The notes below the pieces were generated by a model, which made no database searches, was not told where the DNA came from, and saw only the letters and a list, made by a program, of their open reading frames with translations. The position numbers and the translations under genes are program-made. Source: Emiliania huxleyi CCMP1516 (lineage: Eukaryota; Haptophyta; Isochrysidales; Noelaerhabdaceae). Taken from it: 64,000 nt of DNA. The DNA lies in assembly GCF_000372725.1 (NCBI RefSeq), contig NW_005200881.1, forward strand, positions 478,112 to 542,111. Direction: 5' to 3'. Positions 19,601 to 30,196 of this stretch are shown one piece after another (the first letter of the stretch is position 1; each line of letters begins with the position of its first letter).

Positions 19601-19999
19601 CGGACACCTCTCTACTGTGAGGTGGGTAAAAAGGAACAGGTCCCCGCCCGTGCGATCTTTTTGCAGGGTTCTTTGTGGGTGTGGTCGGCAACTAGCCGGG
19701 GTCGTCCTCCCGATGGGGGACTAGCACTAGCGTCTAGCCATCTTCGACATTGTCCCTCGGGTCCCTGCTGCTCCTACTAACTAATCTTTTCGTACATCCT
19801 CCTGCTGATCTCCGCAACGTCCTGCTCCCTCCCTCGTCTCGCCCTGCGCGTCTGCTCCGCCTCACCGTCGTCTGCCCTGCGTCGTCTGGTGACGGGTCCT
19901 CCATAGTCGGTTGAGGTCGCCGCCCTCCTCGTGCCTCTTCCCAACGTATCAGTGCTCGAACTTTACCGGTGTATGGGAGTTTTTGGCTAATCAAACCCT

Positions 20000-20165
20000 A
20001 GGCCTGCACTAATCAAAAAGTGGTATGGGATACCACCTGCCTCACGGAAACCAAAGCGAGTCCGAGTGCATTTTTGCGGCTAAATCGGCGAAATCGGCAA
20101 AATACCCGGTATTTTGCGGGTATACCTGCAAAAACCCAGGTATACCCGGGTAATACCCGCACTTT
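20000..20165. repeat. Palindromic ACCCGGGTATACC repeat cluster
   Basis: Short inverted motifs (GGGTATACCTGCAAAA and CCCAGGTATACCCGGGTAAT) recur here. A related stretch lies at 27385-27440 (ACCCGGGTATACCTGCAAAA). Confidence 0.5.
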
Positions 20166-20403
20166 TGCATGGCTTCGCCTCCTGGGACCACACCCACAGC
20201 CGCTACACTAATCAACACTAGTCAACACTCCGCATACCACTTTCGCATACCACTATACCATACCACTTCAAAGTTAATCAAAATATCACCAAATACCGGT
20301 CTCAATACCGGTAAAGTTCGAGCACACGGCCAACGTTCCCTCGCGCCTCGGCGGCCGATGCCGTCCGCTCCGGGCGGCCTCCGCAGTCTGAGCCCTGGTC
20401 TGA

Positions 20404-20635
20404 CAGACTGACAGCAAACCCCGGACAGCGCCTGACAGTGCCCGACAGCCTGACAGCGCTGACAGCACTTTCTCTGACAGTCTGACAGCACGTATCTGAC
20501 AGCCTGACAGCAGAGCCTGACAGGCGAGGTGACCCGTCGCTGTCAGGCCCTAACGTGACAGCCTGACAGCTGCCTGACAGCCCGACAGCACACAGTGGCC
20601 TGACAGCAGCGCTGACAGCCTGACAGCAGCACAGA
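20404..20635. repeat. TGACAG array 1
   Basis: Degenerate 6-9-bp spaced repeats of CTGACAG, dozens of copies, interrupted near 20530-20560 by one inverted motif (CTGTCAGG). Confidence 0.9.
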
Positions 20636-21062
20636 CCGTACACAGACCCCGTAGAGCCTCTTTCTTGTGCCCCATGAGAGTATAACAAAATTACATGCAA
20701 AGACATGTGAGTGTGGTCCATGTAGTCATGGGATGGTCATGGGTCTCTCTTTCAACCCTCCCGCCCCACCTCTGCGGACCCCTCTCCAGCACCGGCGGCT
20801 GTGCTACTACAAATGAAGCTACCAGCTAGCCTTCTGGGGCCCTACAGTCATATGCCTACGGCGTCTGGATGGGGGTAGCCGCCGCCGTCTGTGCCGTCGC
20901 CGCCGCCTGTGCCTCTGCGCCGCCATCTGCGCTCCCCAGGCGGCCGCCGCCGCCGGCGTGATCACGCCGTGTAGGAGGGGGGGTAGCTGCGTAGCCGCCG
21001 GCGTCATCGGCGTCAGCACCCCCTTGATAGTCAGCGCCCTCTTGATAGTGTCATAAGTGTGG

Positions 21063-21375
21063 CTGATGTGTGTCAGAGCCTGACAGCACCCCGACAGCAC
21101 CAGACAGCACCTGACAGCAACAGCCCAACGTCTAACAGCAGCAGCAGCCTGACAGCTCTGACAGCTCCGACAGCGTCTGACAGCAACACCCGACAGCTCC
21201 GACACCACCCGACAGCTACAGATCACCTCGCCTGTCAGACACGCACCCGACAGCACCTGACAGCACTGACAGCACCTGACAGCTGGTCTGACAGAGGCAC
21301 CTGACAGTGCCTGACAGTGCCCGACAGCCCGACAGATCACCTGACAGCACCTGACAGCCTGACAGCCAGGGCTCA
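21063..21375. repeat. TGACAG array 2
   Basis: The same CTGACAGC motif as array 1, again in dozens of copies with C/A-rich spacers. No gene between the arrays is supported (20640-21060). Confidence 0.9.
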
Positions 21376-21523
21376 GTCCCCAGTCCCCGCTGCTCTCGTC
21401 TGCGCTAGTTTCTGTTTCGTCATCACCAGTGTCCCTCCTCTTCTTTCTCCACTTCTTGTATGCTTTGTACATCGCGTCGATTCCTTTTCGCGTGAGCACC
21501 ACCCTCGAAGCCCGCGCCCCCAC
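21370..21523 (-). other. Possible basic-acidic coding exon
   Basis: The minus-strand frame reads VVLTRKGIDAMYKAYKKWRK, then KRRDTGDDETETSADESSG, before entering the TGACAG array. It could be an exon end or chance. No start or partner exon was found. Confidence 0.2.
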
Positions 21524-21845
21524 ACACTCAGCAGCTGTGAACAGCGCTCCCTAAGTCTCGCCCTAAGTCGAAGGAGCATCATCAGTCTCACGCACTTCGC
21601 TCGCTGCCCACTGTTACATATCATTGTATCATTGTTCCCTCTTTTTTCGCGCCAGTCCGCAGCCGTTAGCCCAATAAGTAAATTCGATGAAATCCGAGCC
21701 GTACGCGTACATGCGCGTCTCGACGGCCTTGATCCCAAGGTTTAGTGCAGAGGACCAGAGGTCAGCGAGGAGGATACCCGCTCCACCGCCGCTCTGCACG
21801 GCGGTCTAGCAGGCAGTCACCTGCTGACTGCCGGGCAGACGCGGT

Positions 21846-23201
21846 TCACGCGACCGCTCGGACCCACGCGCCGTGACCTCCTCCCTCCTCTCCGCGCTGC
21901 TGCTCTCCGCGCCGCTCGCCACTCCATCCCCCGCCGCCCGCCTCCGCCGCCTCGAAACGCCGCGCCTGCCGGTAGGCCCGGTCGGCAAGCGCCTCGCGCA
22001 GCCGCCACACGCCGCCCGGCTGGCGCCCGGGCGGCGGTAGGGCGGGCGCCTGCAGTGCGGGGCAGCCGCCCTCCGCCTCGGGCCTGAACGGGGCGGAGAA
22101 GGCGGCGTCGATGTCGGCGCGGCTCATCCCGCCGGCGGAGGCCACGTCGCCTACAGTCGAGGAACCGCGGGGGAGGGTGGAGAGCAGGCCGGCGGGCGCG
22201 GGGCGGGCGCGGGATGCGAGGGTGGAGGCCGGTGCCTCCGGGCATCAGCGCGGCTGGGCCGAGGACGGTGGCGTAGAAGCAGTAGATCCAGCAGGGGTCG
22301 GTGGTGTTGCGCGGCCTGCGAGCGCGGGCCGGCGGGCTCGCGTGAGGGACACGAGGGAGGAGGGTCCTCCTTGCGTCGGCCCGTGCCTCTCATCCCCTGC
22401 CTCCCTCTTTGCCGACGGGCATGCGCCGACGTGAGCGGGTGGGACCCGCCGCCGCCGCAGAACCTTCTCGGACCATTCTCAAACCCCTCTCGGTGCGGGC
22501 CTGAGCGGGTGGAGCCTCCGAGACGGGCAGCCGTCGAAGCACCCTCCGCCGGCCTCGCGGTCGTGGGCCTCGACCGCGGCGTGGATCAGGCCCGACGAGC
22601 ACGACTTGTTCACCACCTTCTCCACCGTCGCCCGCCACGTGCAGGCGTTCGTGTCCGCGCCCGGCGCGTCGCAGTGCCCCTTTTCAGTCGTCGAGTACCA
22701 GAGCCCGCCCGTCTTGTGTACCACCGGCCACGGCCAGCACTTCCACGGCGCGTGGATCCACTCGCTCCACCGGCACGAGCCCCACCGACCAAAGGCGCGG
22801 CCAATGTCTTCTCGGCCGACCGTCGTCTCGTTGGTGCAGTCACGCATCCCCCACCACTCGCCGCAGCTGCAGATGTATGTTTTCGGCCTGCAGGGCAGGC
22901 CCGAGAAGATGTCGACGCCGTCGTCGCCGCAGATGTTGCAGCGGCTGTACTCGCCAAAGCTACTGTCGCGCACGGAGAGGGCGAGTCTGGTGATCACGAG
23001 GTCTGCGTCGACCTCCTCTCCGTTCCTGCACTCGTAGCCGCCGCTCGCGTTGCCGCCCGCGCACTGGATGGGCAGCACCGCCGACCGGAGGTCGAAGAAG
23101 GCGTCGCCGCTGAGGTCGGCGGTGTTCATGTTTATTGGCAGCACGCCCAGGTGGAGCGGGTTGACGTGGTAGACGGTGAGGTTTGTCCAGGAGCTCAGCA
23201 T
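21846..23201 (-). CDS. Secreted-type cysteine/tryptophan-rich glycoprotein, 3 exons
   Basis: Exons 23201-22525, 22315-22236 and 22150-21846 join in phase (353 aa). Intron 22524-22316 is GT-AG and 22235-22151 is GC-AG. Several NxT/S sites occur (for example NLTVYH and NETTVG), with Cys/Trp-rich blocks SRCNICGDDGVDIF, CSCGEWWGMRDC, WGSCRWSEWIHAPWKCWPWP and CFDGCPPRNTTDPCWIYCF, then MSRADIDAAFSAPF and EGGCPAL. The spacing is like conserved algal secreted proteins of unknown function. No signal peptide follows ATG 23201, so a 5' exon may be missing; a retroelement tail lies about 170 bp upstream. Confidence 0.65.
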
Positions 23202-23366
23202 TGGGCGGGCCAGCAGTCCTCTCGAGGCTCTCGAGGTTCTCGAGCCGGATATCCTTTGGCCGTGCTGGGAAGCGAGGAGGGCCCCCAGCAGTCCACGGTT
23301 GGTAAAGAGAGAAAGCGCGCAGAAAACAAAACGCGGCTCGGATTACAAGGGACACTCTCACCACCG

Positions 23367-23410
23367 AGAAAGTAAGAAAACAAGCAGGGATGGGAGGACG
23401 GCACGCCGCC
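23367..23410 (-). mobile_element. Retroelement 3'-end fragment (5'-truncated copy)
   Basis: GAAAGTAAGAAAAC followed by GGGATGGGAGGACGGCACGC matches the tail and terminal sequence at 58378 and 50317. Same orientation as those copies. Confidence 0.6.
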
Positions 23411-23457
23411 ATTTAGGTTGTTCAAAAAATTCTCTTCCCGCTTCGTCCTGAAATCGC

Positions 23458-23978
23458 CTGCAGCACCCGAGGGTTTTACCAGGCTGCCAACCCTTTTCTC
23501 GCACTGTGCGCAAAAGACCCCACCAACCAACCAACTGTTTCCGGGCCCGAGTGCGCGAAGTGCGGGACCAGCCAACCAACCTCCTGGGCCGGCCAGGGTC
23601 CTGCCAGGGTCGCCCACGGGTCGCCCACGGGTCAAAAATTTCTTCGCTCCGCGTATTCAACACATAGGACACCAAAATGGGTCAAAATGGGCTATTTCAC
23701 GCCTCTTCAGGCTCCCAGATCCATCTTCTCACCACTGTCCATCCTGAAATTGCGTCACGAGGGTCACAGTGGCCTGTTAGACGCGCTGGGGTGCCAGGGG
23801 AAGGAGCCGTTACGACCGTTACGGCGTGGCCGACCGTTACGCGAGTGCGCGAAGTGCGGGACCAACCAACCAACATCTGGAGGCCTGGAGTGCGCAGAGT
23901 GCGGGACCACCCAACCAACCCAGGGCCCGGAGTGCGAGAAAAGGGTTGGCAGCTTGGTAAAACCCTCGGGTGCAGCAA
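23458..23978. mobile_element. Foldback element with ~48-bp inverted ends
   Basis: The stretch beginning CTGCAGCACCCGAGGGTTTT (23458-23506) returns inverted at 23930-23978. Between them, GAGTGCGCGAAGTGCGGGAC followed by CCAACCAAC recurs three times. No ORF. It is probably a MITE- or foldback-type nonautonomous element. Confidence 0.65.
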
Positions 23979-24029
23979 GGGGCACCTCACGTTCCAAACA
24001 CACACGCACACCTCCGCCTCCTCCCAACA

Positions 24030-26369
24030 ATGCTCGCCCTCCTCACCTGTCCAGCCTCCTCGCTACCGTGCCGATCCGGCTGGCGCCCTGCGCGTGGCGT
24101 CTCCGCGCTGCGCTCTCCTCGTTCGATGCTGAGCGTGGCCGTGGACCCGGAGGAGGACCTGGTCCGCAAGATGGAGCAGGCAAAGCAGGACATCCGGCAG
24201 GTGCGGGCCCTCGTTGAGGAGCTGCGCAGTCAGATCTCAGCGACAGAGGGAGTGGAAGACGCGGTGCAGCCGGCGACCGACGCTGCGGCGGCGGCGCTTC
24301 AGGCGGCGCCAGACGCGGCGGCTGCTGCGGCTGCGACGCAGACTGCGGCCGCGGCGAGCACGGCGGCGGCGCAATCAACGACCGCGACAGAGGCCGCCAA
24401 GGGGGTGGCTGCGACGGCGGACGCGGCGGCCCCTGCCGCCCAGGCCGCGGCGCAGAGCGGCGGAGACTTTGTGGCGTGGGCAGCGCCGCAGTTGCAGGCA
24501 GCAGCGGGGTCGGCAGCGCACGCGGTGGGGTCGGCGGCGACAAAGGCTGCGGTGGCAGGCGGCGCGGCGGCGGCGCACGCGGTGCAGCACGCGGCCGCGT
24601 TTGCGGCCGCAAAGCTCAGCTTTGTGATTGCGGCGGCGCTCAGTGCGCCGCCCGAGGTGCAGCTGGCTCTGGTGGGGACGGTGGTCGCGGCGGCCGCGGT
24701 CGCAAACAGGGAATTGCTCGCTTCCGCGCTCCTCGGGGCGGGGCAGGGCGAAGGGGACGAGGGCGCCGCGTCCGAAGCGAGCGAGGCGAGGCTTGGGCAG
24801 CCGCCGCGGCAGCCGGAGGTATCGCCACACAAGCAGCAGCATGGCTTCACAAGGCAGCCGCCGTCGGCGCGGCACCCGCCCGAGGCTCCACAGGCAGAGG
24901 CTATGGCAGCGTGGGCGGCGAGGCAGCGTGGCGATGCGCAGCCACATCTCCCCTCGCCACAGCGCTCCCGATCGACAGCCGCAGCCACGGCGCCGAGGCC
25001 AGCGCCCGCCCCAGTCGCGCCTGCGGTTATGGCGCCGCCTGCGCGGCCGCTGCCGTCGCCGCAGACGCCACCACCGCCACGGTTGCCTCCTCCGCCGCCG
25101 CCTCTTCCGGTGCAGCTCCCACCCAAGGCTTCAGAGGCGGAGGCGAGGGCTTCGTGGCTGGCAAAGCAGGCTGCGACTCCGCCGCCGCCCACGCGTCCAC
25201 CACCTGCGCCGGTGCCGCCGCCAAAGCCGCCGCCACAGCCGCCGCTGCCACAGCCGCCGCCCCGGTCGCTGCCGCCGCCGCCCCGGTCGCTGCCGCCGCC
25301 GCCCCGGTCGCTGCCGCCACCGCCGCGGCAGATGAGGCCGCCGCCTTTGCCACCACCGCTGCCACCGCCACTACCGTCACCACCGCCACCCCAACTGCTG
25401 GTTCGACCACCCCCGCCGCCCCCGATGCCAATGCCGCCGCCACGCCCACCACAGCCACTACAAACGCAGCCACTGCCGACGCGGCCGATGCCACCTCATC
25501 CGATGCCGCCTCCGCCGCTACCGCTGCCGCCGCCTCCGCCGATGCCGCCTCCGCCGATGCCTCCGCCGATGCCTCCGCCGATGCCGCTGCCGCCTCCGCC
25601 GATGCCGCCTCCGCCGATGCCGCCTCCGCCGATGCCGCCTCCGCCGCCGCCGCCGCCTTCCGAGATGAGCGAGGCGCAGAGGAGGGCCAGGGCGGCGAGG
25701 AAGGCCGAGGAGGAGGTGTGGGCTCTCGCCTACGGCTCAGCGAAGCCCTCGAGTGGCGGCGGCCAGGCAGCGAGCGTGCAGGGCTCCGGGCGGGGCGGCG
25801 GCGCGCCTCCACGCAAGGCGCGAGGAGCAGCGAGGGAGACGCGCGGCGCGCGGTCTCCAGGACGAGGGCCGTCTCGGTCTGCGTCGCCAGCCAGCGCCGC
25901 TGCCGCCGGCGCTGCCGCTGCCGCTGCTGGCGGCGCTGTCGCCGGCGCTGCTGGCGGCGAGCCCGAGGACTGGAGCGAGATGCTCGACCGGATGATGGAC
26001 GCGCTCCCGTACCCCATGCCGCCGGCGGCACCGGCGCCGGCGTCGGCACCCGCGGCGACCGCGGCAGCGGCTACGGTGGGGGAAGCGTCGCTAGCTGAGG
26101 CGTCAGTAGCTGCGCCGCCCTCCCCGCCGCCCGGGTTCGGCGTCGAGACGCCGATGCCTGGCCGCGAGAGAGAGTACGAGGCCTTCAAGGCGCAGGAGCA
26201 GGCAGGCTTCGTGCCCGGGCCCGCCTACGCGCCTCCGCCCATCGACGCCGAGCGGAAGAGCCGCTCGCCCGGCTTGCGCAACAACTTTTACGACGTGCCG
26301 ACCTCAGACTTCAAGCGGCCGTACGGGACCGGGAGGAGTGCGCCGCCTTCCGCGCCAGGGAGGCCCTAG
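24030..26369 (+). CDS. Ala-rich and proline-rich repeat protein, probably plastid-targeted (779 aa)
   Basis: Single-exon frame from ATG 24030. The N-terminus (MLALLTCPASSLPCRSGWRP, then RGVSALRSPRS) looks like a transit leader. It is followed by an acidic helix (DPEEDLVRKMEQAKQDIRQV), about 150 Ala-rich residues, a hydrophobic helix near residue 230 (LALVGTVVAAAAVANRELLA), and about 250 residues of proline-rich repeats (PPPPRSL and PPPPMP units). The C-terminus is more conserved-looking, with REREYEAFKAQEQAGFVPGP and NNFYDVPTSDFKRPYGTG. It may be a scaffold or membrane-associated plastid protein; function is unknown. The same DNA also yields long Ala/Arg frames on other strands, which are composition artefacts. 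Confidence 0.65.
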   Translation: MLALLTCPASSLPCRSGWRPARGVSALRSPRSMLSVAVDPEEDLVRKMEQAKQDIRQVRALVEELRSQISATEGVEDAVQPATDAAAAALQAAPDAAAAAAATQTAAAASTAAAQSTTATEAAKGVAATADAAAPAAQAAAQSGGDFVAWAAPQLQAAAGSAAHAVGSAATKAAVAGGAAAAHAVQHAAAFAAAKLSFVIAAALSAPPEVQLALVGTVVAAAAVANRELLASALLGAGQGEGDEGAASEASEARLGQPPRQPEVSPHKQQHGFTRQPPSARHPPEAPQAEAMAAWAARQRGDAQPHLPSPQRSRSTAAATAPRPAPAPVAPAVMAPPARPLPSPQTPPPPRLPPPPPPLPVQLPPKASEAEARASWLAKQAATPPPPTRPPPAPVPPPKPPPQPPLPQPPPRSLPPPPRSLPPPPRSLPPPPRQMRPPPLPPPLPPPLPSPPPPQLLVRPPPPPPMPMPPPRPPQPLQTQPLPTRPMPPHPMPPPPLPLPPPPPMPPPPMPPPMPPPMPLPPPPMPPPPMPPPPMPPPPPPPPSEMSEAQRRARAARKAEEEVWALAYGSAKPSSGGGQAASVQGSGRGGGAPPRKARGAARETRGARSPGRGPSRSASPASAAAAGAAAAAAGGAVAGAAGGEPEDWSEMLDRMMDALPYPMPPAAPAPASAPAATAAAATVGEASLAEASVAAPPSPPPGFGVETPMPGREREYEAFKAQEQAGFVPGPAYAPPPIDAERKSRSPGLRNNFYDVPTSDFKRPYGTGRSAPPSAPGRP

Positions 26370-27479
26370 GGCGCACCACTGCGACGCACTACCAAGTGCC
26401 CATCAGGAGAAGAGGCGACCTCGCTCAACAATAGTCGGCCCTCAGCGCGCAGGCGCGATCGGGGGAGAGGAGCAGGTCTAGGTACGAGTCCCCCCGGTGA
26501 CGGGGTATCTGAAGCGTGTTGCGTGTGGCTCGCGTGCTGAAAGAGAGCGAGGAGTGAGAGAGACTTGTGAGTGAGAGTGTGAGACGTGCATAGAGCCATA
26601 CAGAGCTCAGTGGAGGAAGTGCATGTGTCGACAGTTGCGGACTTGGTGCTCACACACGTGCTCGCGTGCTCGGACAGTCATCTGTCCCCAGCACTGGGGT
26701 GTGTGGGAGCTCACGTCGTTTTTGATCTCCCTTTTTAGTCACTACTAACTCTAGACTACTCTACAAAATCATGTGAATACTCTTTGCCATCGCACGGCCC
26801 CGACGCCCGAGAGTAAGCGGCAAGTGTATTATAATTAAATAATACTAGTACGTAGCACAGTAAGAAGGCGAGGCCCGACTCCCGAGAGACGCCGAGAGCG
26901 AGACGTGCAGCTGCTGCAGGAGCGACCTCCTGCGACCCGCCGTCCCGCGCGGTCGACGCCGCACACTGGCCAATCTCCGTGCTCCGCTAACCTACCTATA
27001 TCTGTGCCACGCGGTTCACGAAAAAGCTCAGCGTCGCGCGTCGCCACCGCCATCTTCAGCTCCGCCACCGTCCCCTTGACAAGGGGCCTTGAGCTCTGCC
27101 AGAGACCGCCACCTGGTCGAGCGCGTCGGCCGTCGCCGTCGCGCCGACCGCCGAGCAGCCCCCAGGGCGCTCTGGATTCGGGACCCAAGGGATGGTGAAT
27201 GGTTGGGTAGTAGGGCTAGAGGGTCGCTCTACACTTAGCCTCTGCAGCGAGCGAGCGCTCAACTTAGGTCTTAGCCCCCGTACGGAGCCGGGCTCAGACT
27301 TAGACGCTGTATGGTCGGGGGCCATGAACTTAGACGACACAAGGCGAGAGAGAGAAACACACAAAAAAAAACACACAAGGCCAACTCGGGTAAAACCCGG
27401 GTATACCTGCAAAAGTCCAGGTTTACCCGAAAAATACCTGGACGCGACCCGACCAACTTATGCCGTGCACGACGCCATA

Positions 27480-27995
27480 TCGCCTTCTCCCAGGGCCAGT
27501 GCGCTACTTGCGGCGCGCAATTCCTGCTCAAGTACGCGCACCGTACCATGTGCTGCCGCTATGCGTGCCTTAAGGCGGCTGCGGCGAAGCGGCGGGCGCG
27601 GCATGCCGATGGCAGTGCGGACGATGCGGTTGCGATGTGTTCTGCTTCAAGACCGTGGCGGTGCTTGGCATGCACTTCTGCGATCCCAATCAGCTCATCG
27701 CAACGAAGCAGCGCAACAAGCTGGCTGCTGCCAACAAGGCCCTATGCTACCTCACGCGCGGATCGTTCAAAGAGGACCAGCACACACAGGCTTCACGCCT
27801 TCACCGTCACGCATTTGATTAAGCTTGAGGAGCTTCGTGTCATGTGAGAACTGTTTGGCTAGACGTCGCTCAAGAATGAAGGAGCAGCAACAAAAGTCAA
27901 AAGAGGAGGATGCTGAAGCGGCGATTGCTAAGCATGAAGAGGATCGATCGCCCGCCGCAGGCGAAGAAAATTTGGGGGCTGCGCCGTATCGTTGA
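27480..27995 (+). pseudogene. Broken zinc-finger-like gene
   Basis: Pieces in two or three frames: CATCGAQFLLKYAHRTMCC then RYACLKAAAAKRRA (a CxxC...C...C knuckle), VLGMHFCDPNQLIATKQRNK, and a final KEQQQKSKEEDAEAAIAKHE segment. No intron restores one frame. It resembles the 1870-2092 relic in style. Low confidence. Confidence 0.3.
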
Positions 27996-28248
27996 TCACG
28001 GTGGGAGCCTCCTGGCCCCAGGCCGTGCCACGGCCGACTTAGCCGATGTAAGAGGCTCCCGCTGATCTTAGACCGCGCAAGCACCCCAGCGTGCCATGGC
28101 ACACTTAGACCCGCTCAGCCTCGAGGCTCAGAACTTAGACTACTAATACCCAACCAGTGGCTGGTGCTGTCCCATGCCCCATCGTTGGGTGCGGGGGGGA
28201 CGTGGACGTGTTCATATCAGGAGGTCAGAGTTGTCGCACATTTATTTG

Positions 28249-29731
28249 TTACGACCCGAGCAGCCAGAGCCCCTCCTCCCCCATGCGCGCCACCAGGGCC
28301 GCAAAGTCTCGCTGGTCGTACCGGTCGAGGCGTAGCCTGTGGACGGGCTCGCTAGGCGGCCTTGTCGCGCGGCCGACGACAGCAGTGGCGCGGCTCGAGA
28401 CAAACGCCCCAGCGGGCGGGAATGCGTCCATCGGCAGCAGCCCGAGACGCAAGCAGCTGCCGCCGCCGGCGTCGCACCAGCTTGGCGCCGTCAGCGTGGC
28501 GAGAGCCACCGCATTCGGCGCGGCGGCAACCGCCTCAGGACCGCCGAAGCCGCCCTCGATCCTCGGCCGCGCATCGGCCACCGTCTTGTCAAAGCCGATG
28601 AAGGTGCAGTGGTGCCCCATCCACCAGCGCAGATAAAAGTCGACCATGCCGCGCTCGATCGAGCGCACCGAGAGGCGTGCGACGAGGCTCCGGCGCGGCG
28701 GAGACGCGGAGGCGCCGCGCAGCAAGAGGAAGTTCCACGCAGCGGCACATCCGAGCCTAGCACCCGAGTCCGGGACGTGAGAGGCGACAGCTTCCGCCGG
28801 CCTGTCAGAGGTTGGAGAGGGACAGCTCGAGAGGCCGAGGTTGGAGAGGGGGCGGCGAGTGCCTGTTCTTGCCGGGGCGGTTGCAGTGGAGGCGTCCGAC
28901 AAGCACGTCGGCGTCGGAGGCGGGTACCGAGAGGAGTCGCGGCCGCGGGTCGGCCACAAACACCTGGCAGCGGAGGAAGGAGCCGCCGGGAGTGAAGAGG
29001 CCGCGGTGGCGGTGGCGGCGTGGCGGCGGTGGCCGCAACGGCGGTGAGGAGGTGCGTGGCGGAGGCGGCGGTGAGGAAGTGTGGCTCACCGCCGTTGAGT
29101 CGCAGAGGAGCACGTCGAAGCCGGCGGTGGCGAGGGCTGCGGCCGCCATGTGCCTCTCCGCAAGCGCGCGCTGGATGTGGCGCATCAGTTTGGTCGTGGC
29201 CCACGCGTCAAGGTTCGCCGTGCCGTTGACGACGCTCGCAGCGCCGAGCCGCGCAGTGAGGTGAGCGTGCGCCGGAGCGTCGAGCGCGTACAGCAGGGCG
29301 CATCTCACCCCGGAGCGCGCGGCGGCGGCGTGCCAGTTCTCAGCCAGCTCGCGGTAGTCGAAGTCCGCGGCGGCCAGAGCGATGAATTTGCTGGCATCCG
29401 CAAGATGGCCGGCGGCAGCGACAAGTTTGGCGTATTGCGGACCATCGGGTCCGTGCGGCGGCTTCTTGGAGAGCGCGCGTACGACAGCCTCGTCGAGCGG
29501 CCGGTACGGCTGCTTCCAGTGTTCATAACCCACACGATTGCCCTCGCCAGGGCGGCACGGTCGGCCATCGCAGACCGTCTTGTGCATCGGCTCGTTGGTC
29601 GTCTCCTCCCACGATCCTAACGGTGTGTGCCCGGAGCGGACACGCAGCAGCTCGCGCCGCTCTGAAGCTGGAGGTCGGAGAACCTCGGACGGGGGCGCCG
29701 CAGGGTAGGCGAGCGCGGAGAGCCAGAGCAT
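28249..29731 (-). CDS. Glycosyltransferase, nucleotide-sugar type (GT77-like), 431 aa
   Basis: Exons 29731-29090, 28963-28863 and 28801-28249 keep phase through GT-AG (29089-28964) and GC-AG (28862-28802) introns. Short hydrophobic N-terminus MLWLSALAYPAAPP. Core blocks are DFDYRELAENWHAAAARSG, LYALDAPAHAHL, a catalytic-type stretch GFDVLLCDSTAVFVADPRPR rebuilt by splicing (DxT where many relatives have DxD), then VLVGRLHCNRPGKN and a C-terminal SWCDAGGGSCLRLGLLPMDA. The layout matches nucleotide-diphospho-sugar transferases with a W...GFDVLxxD pattern. Probably Golgi. The altered DxD means activity should be checked. The 5' flank carries a retroelement tail (29802-29853). Confidence 0.72.
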
Positions 29732-29801
29732 GTTTGTCGAGAGGGAAAAATCGTAGCGAGTAAAGTGCTGCAAGTAAAAAGAATTACGACGTTCCGGGAC
29801 T

Positions 29802-29853
29802 GGCGCGTGCCGTCCTCCCATCCCTCCCTTGGGTTGTCTGTTTTCTTTCTTTC
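29802..29853 (+). mobile_element. Retroelement 3'-end fragment (5'-truncated copy, opposite orientation)
   Basis: GGCGCGTGCCGTCCTCCCAT then GTTGTCTGTTTTCTTTCTTT is the reverse complement of the 58378 terminus, ending in the (TTTC)n tail. It sits about 70 bp upstream of the ATG of the minus-strand glycosyltransferase. Confidence 0.7.
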
Positions 29854-30196
29854 GCACTGGCACTGACACAGGTACACGGTGAACCTGTGTTAGTGCCAGT
29901 GCGGTGCACCTGTGTTGTGCCAGTGTGCGCGCCAGTGTGCAGTGAGCAGTGTTGTAAAAAGTAAAAAGAAACCCAAGAACATCGCTCATCGGCAGCACGG
30001 CCGTCGGCCCTCCACGGCCGCAGCGCAGGCTCCAGATTATTCGCAACGAGGGGGCTTTCGAAGCAAAACAGTTAATGAAACATAGTCGGTATTAGCCAGC
30101 CCCCCACTGCGTCAGCGGTGGTGAACGACACACGCAGGACGAGCCCACGCCGACCCCGCACACGAGGCTAACCACCCCACACCCGCCCCACATGCT

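Noticed and set aside
20404..21375. CRISPR-like array
   Set aside because: Units are 6-9 bp with irregular short spacers in a eukaryotic context; this is a short degenerate repeat, not repeat-spacer architecture.
24600..26098. Long Ala/Arg-rich frames on both strands opposite the 24030 gene
   Set aside because: Shadow frames produced by GC-rich proline and alanine codon repeats.
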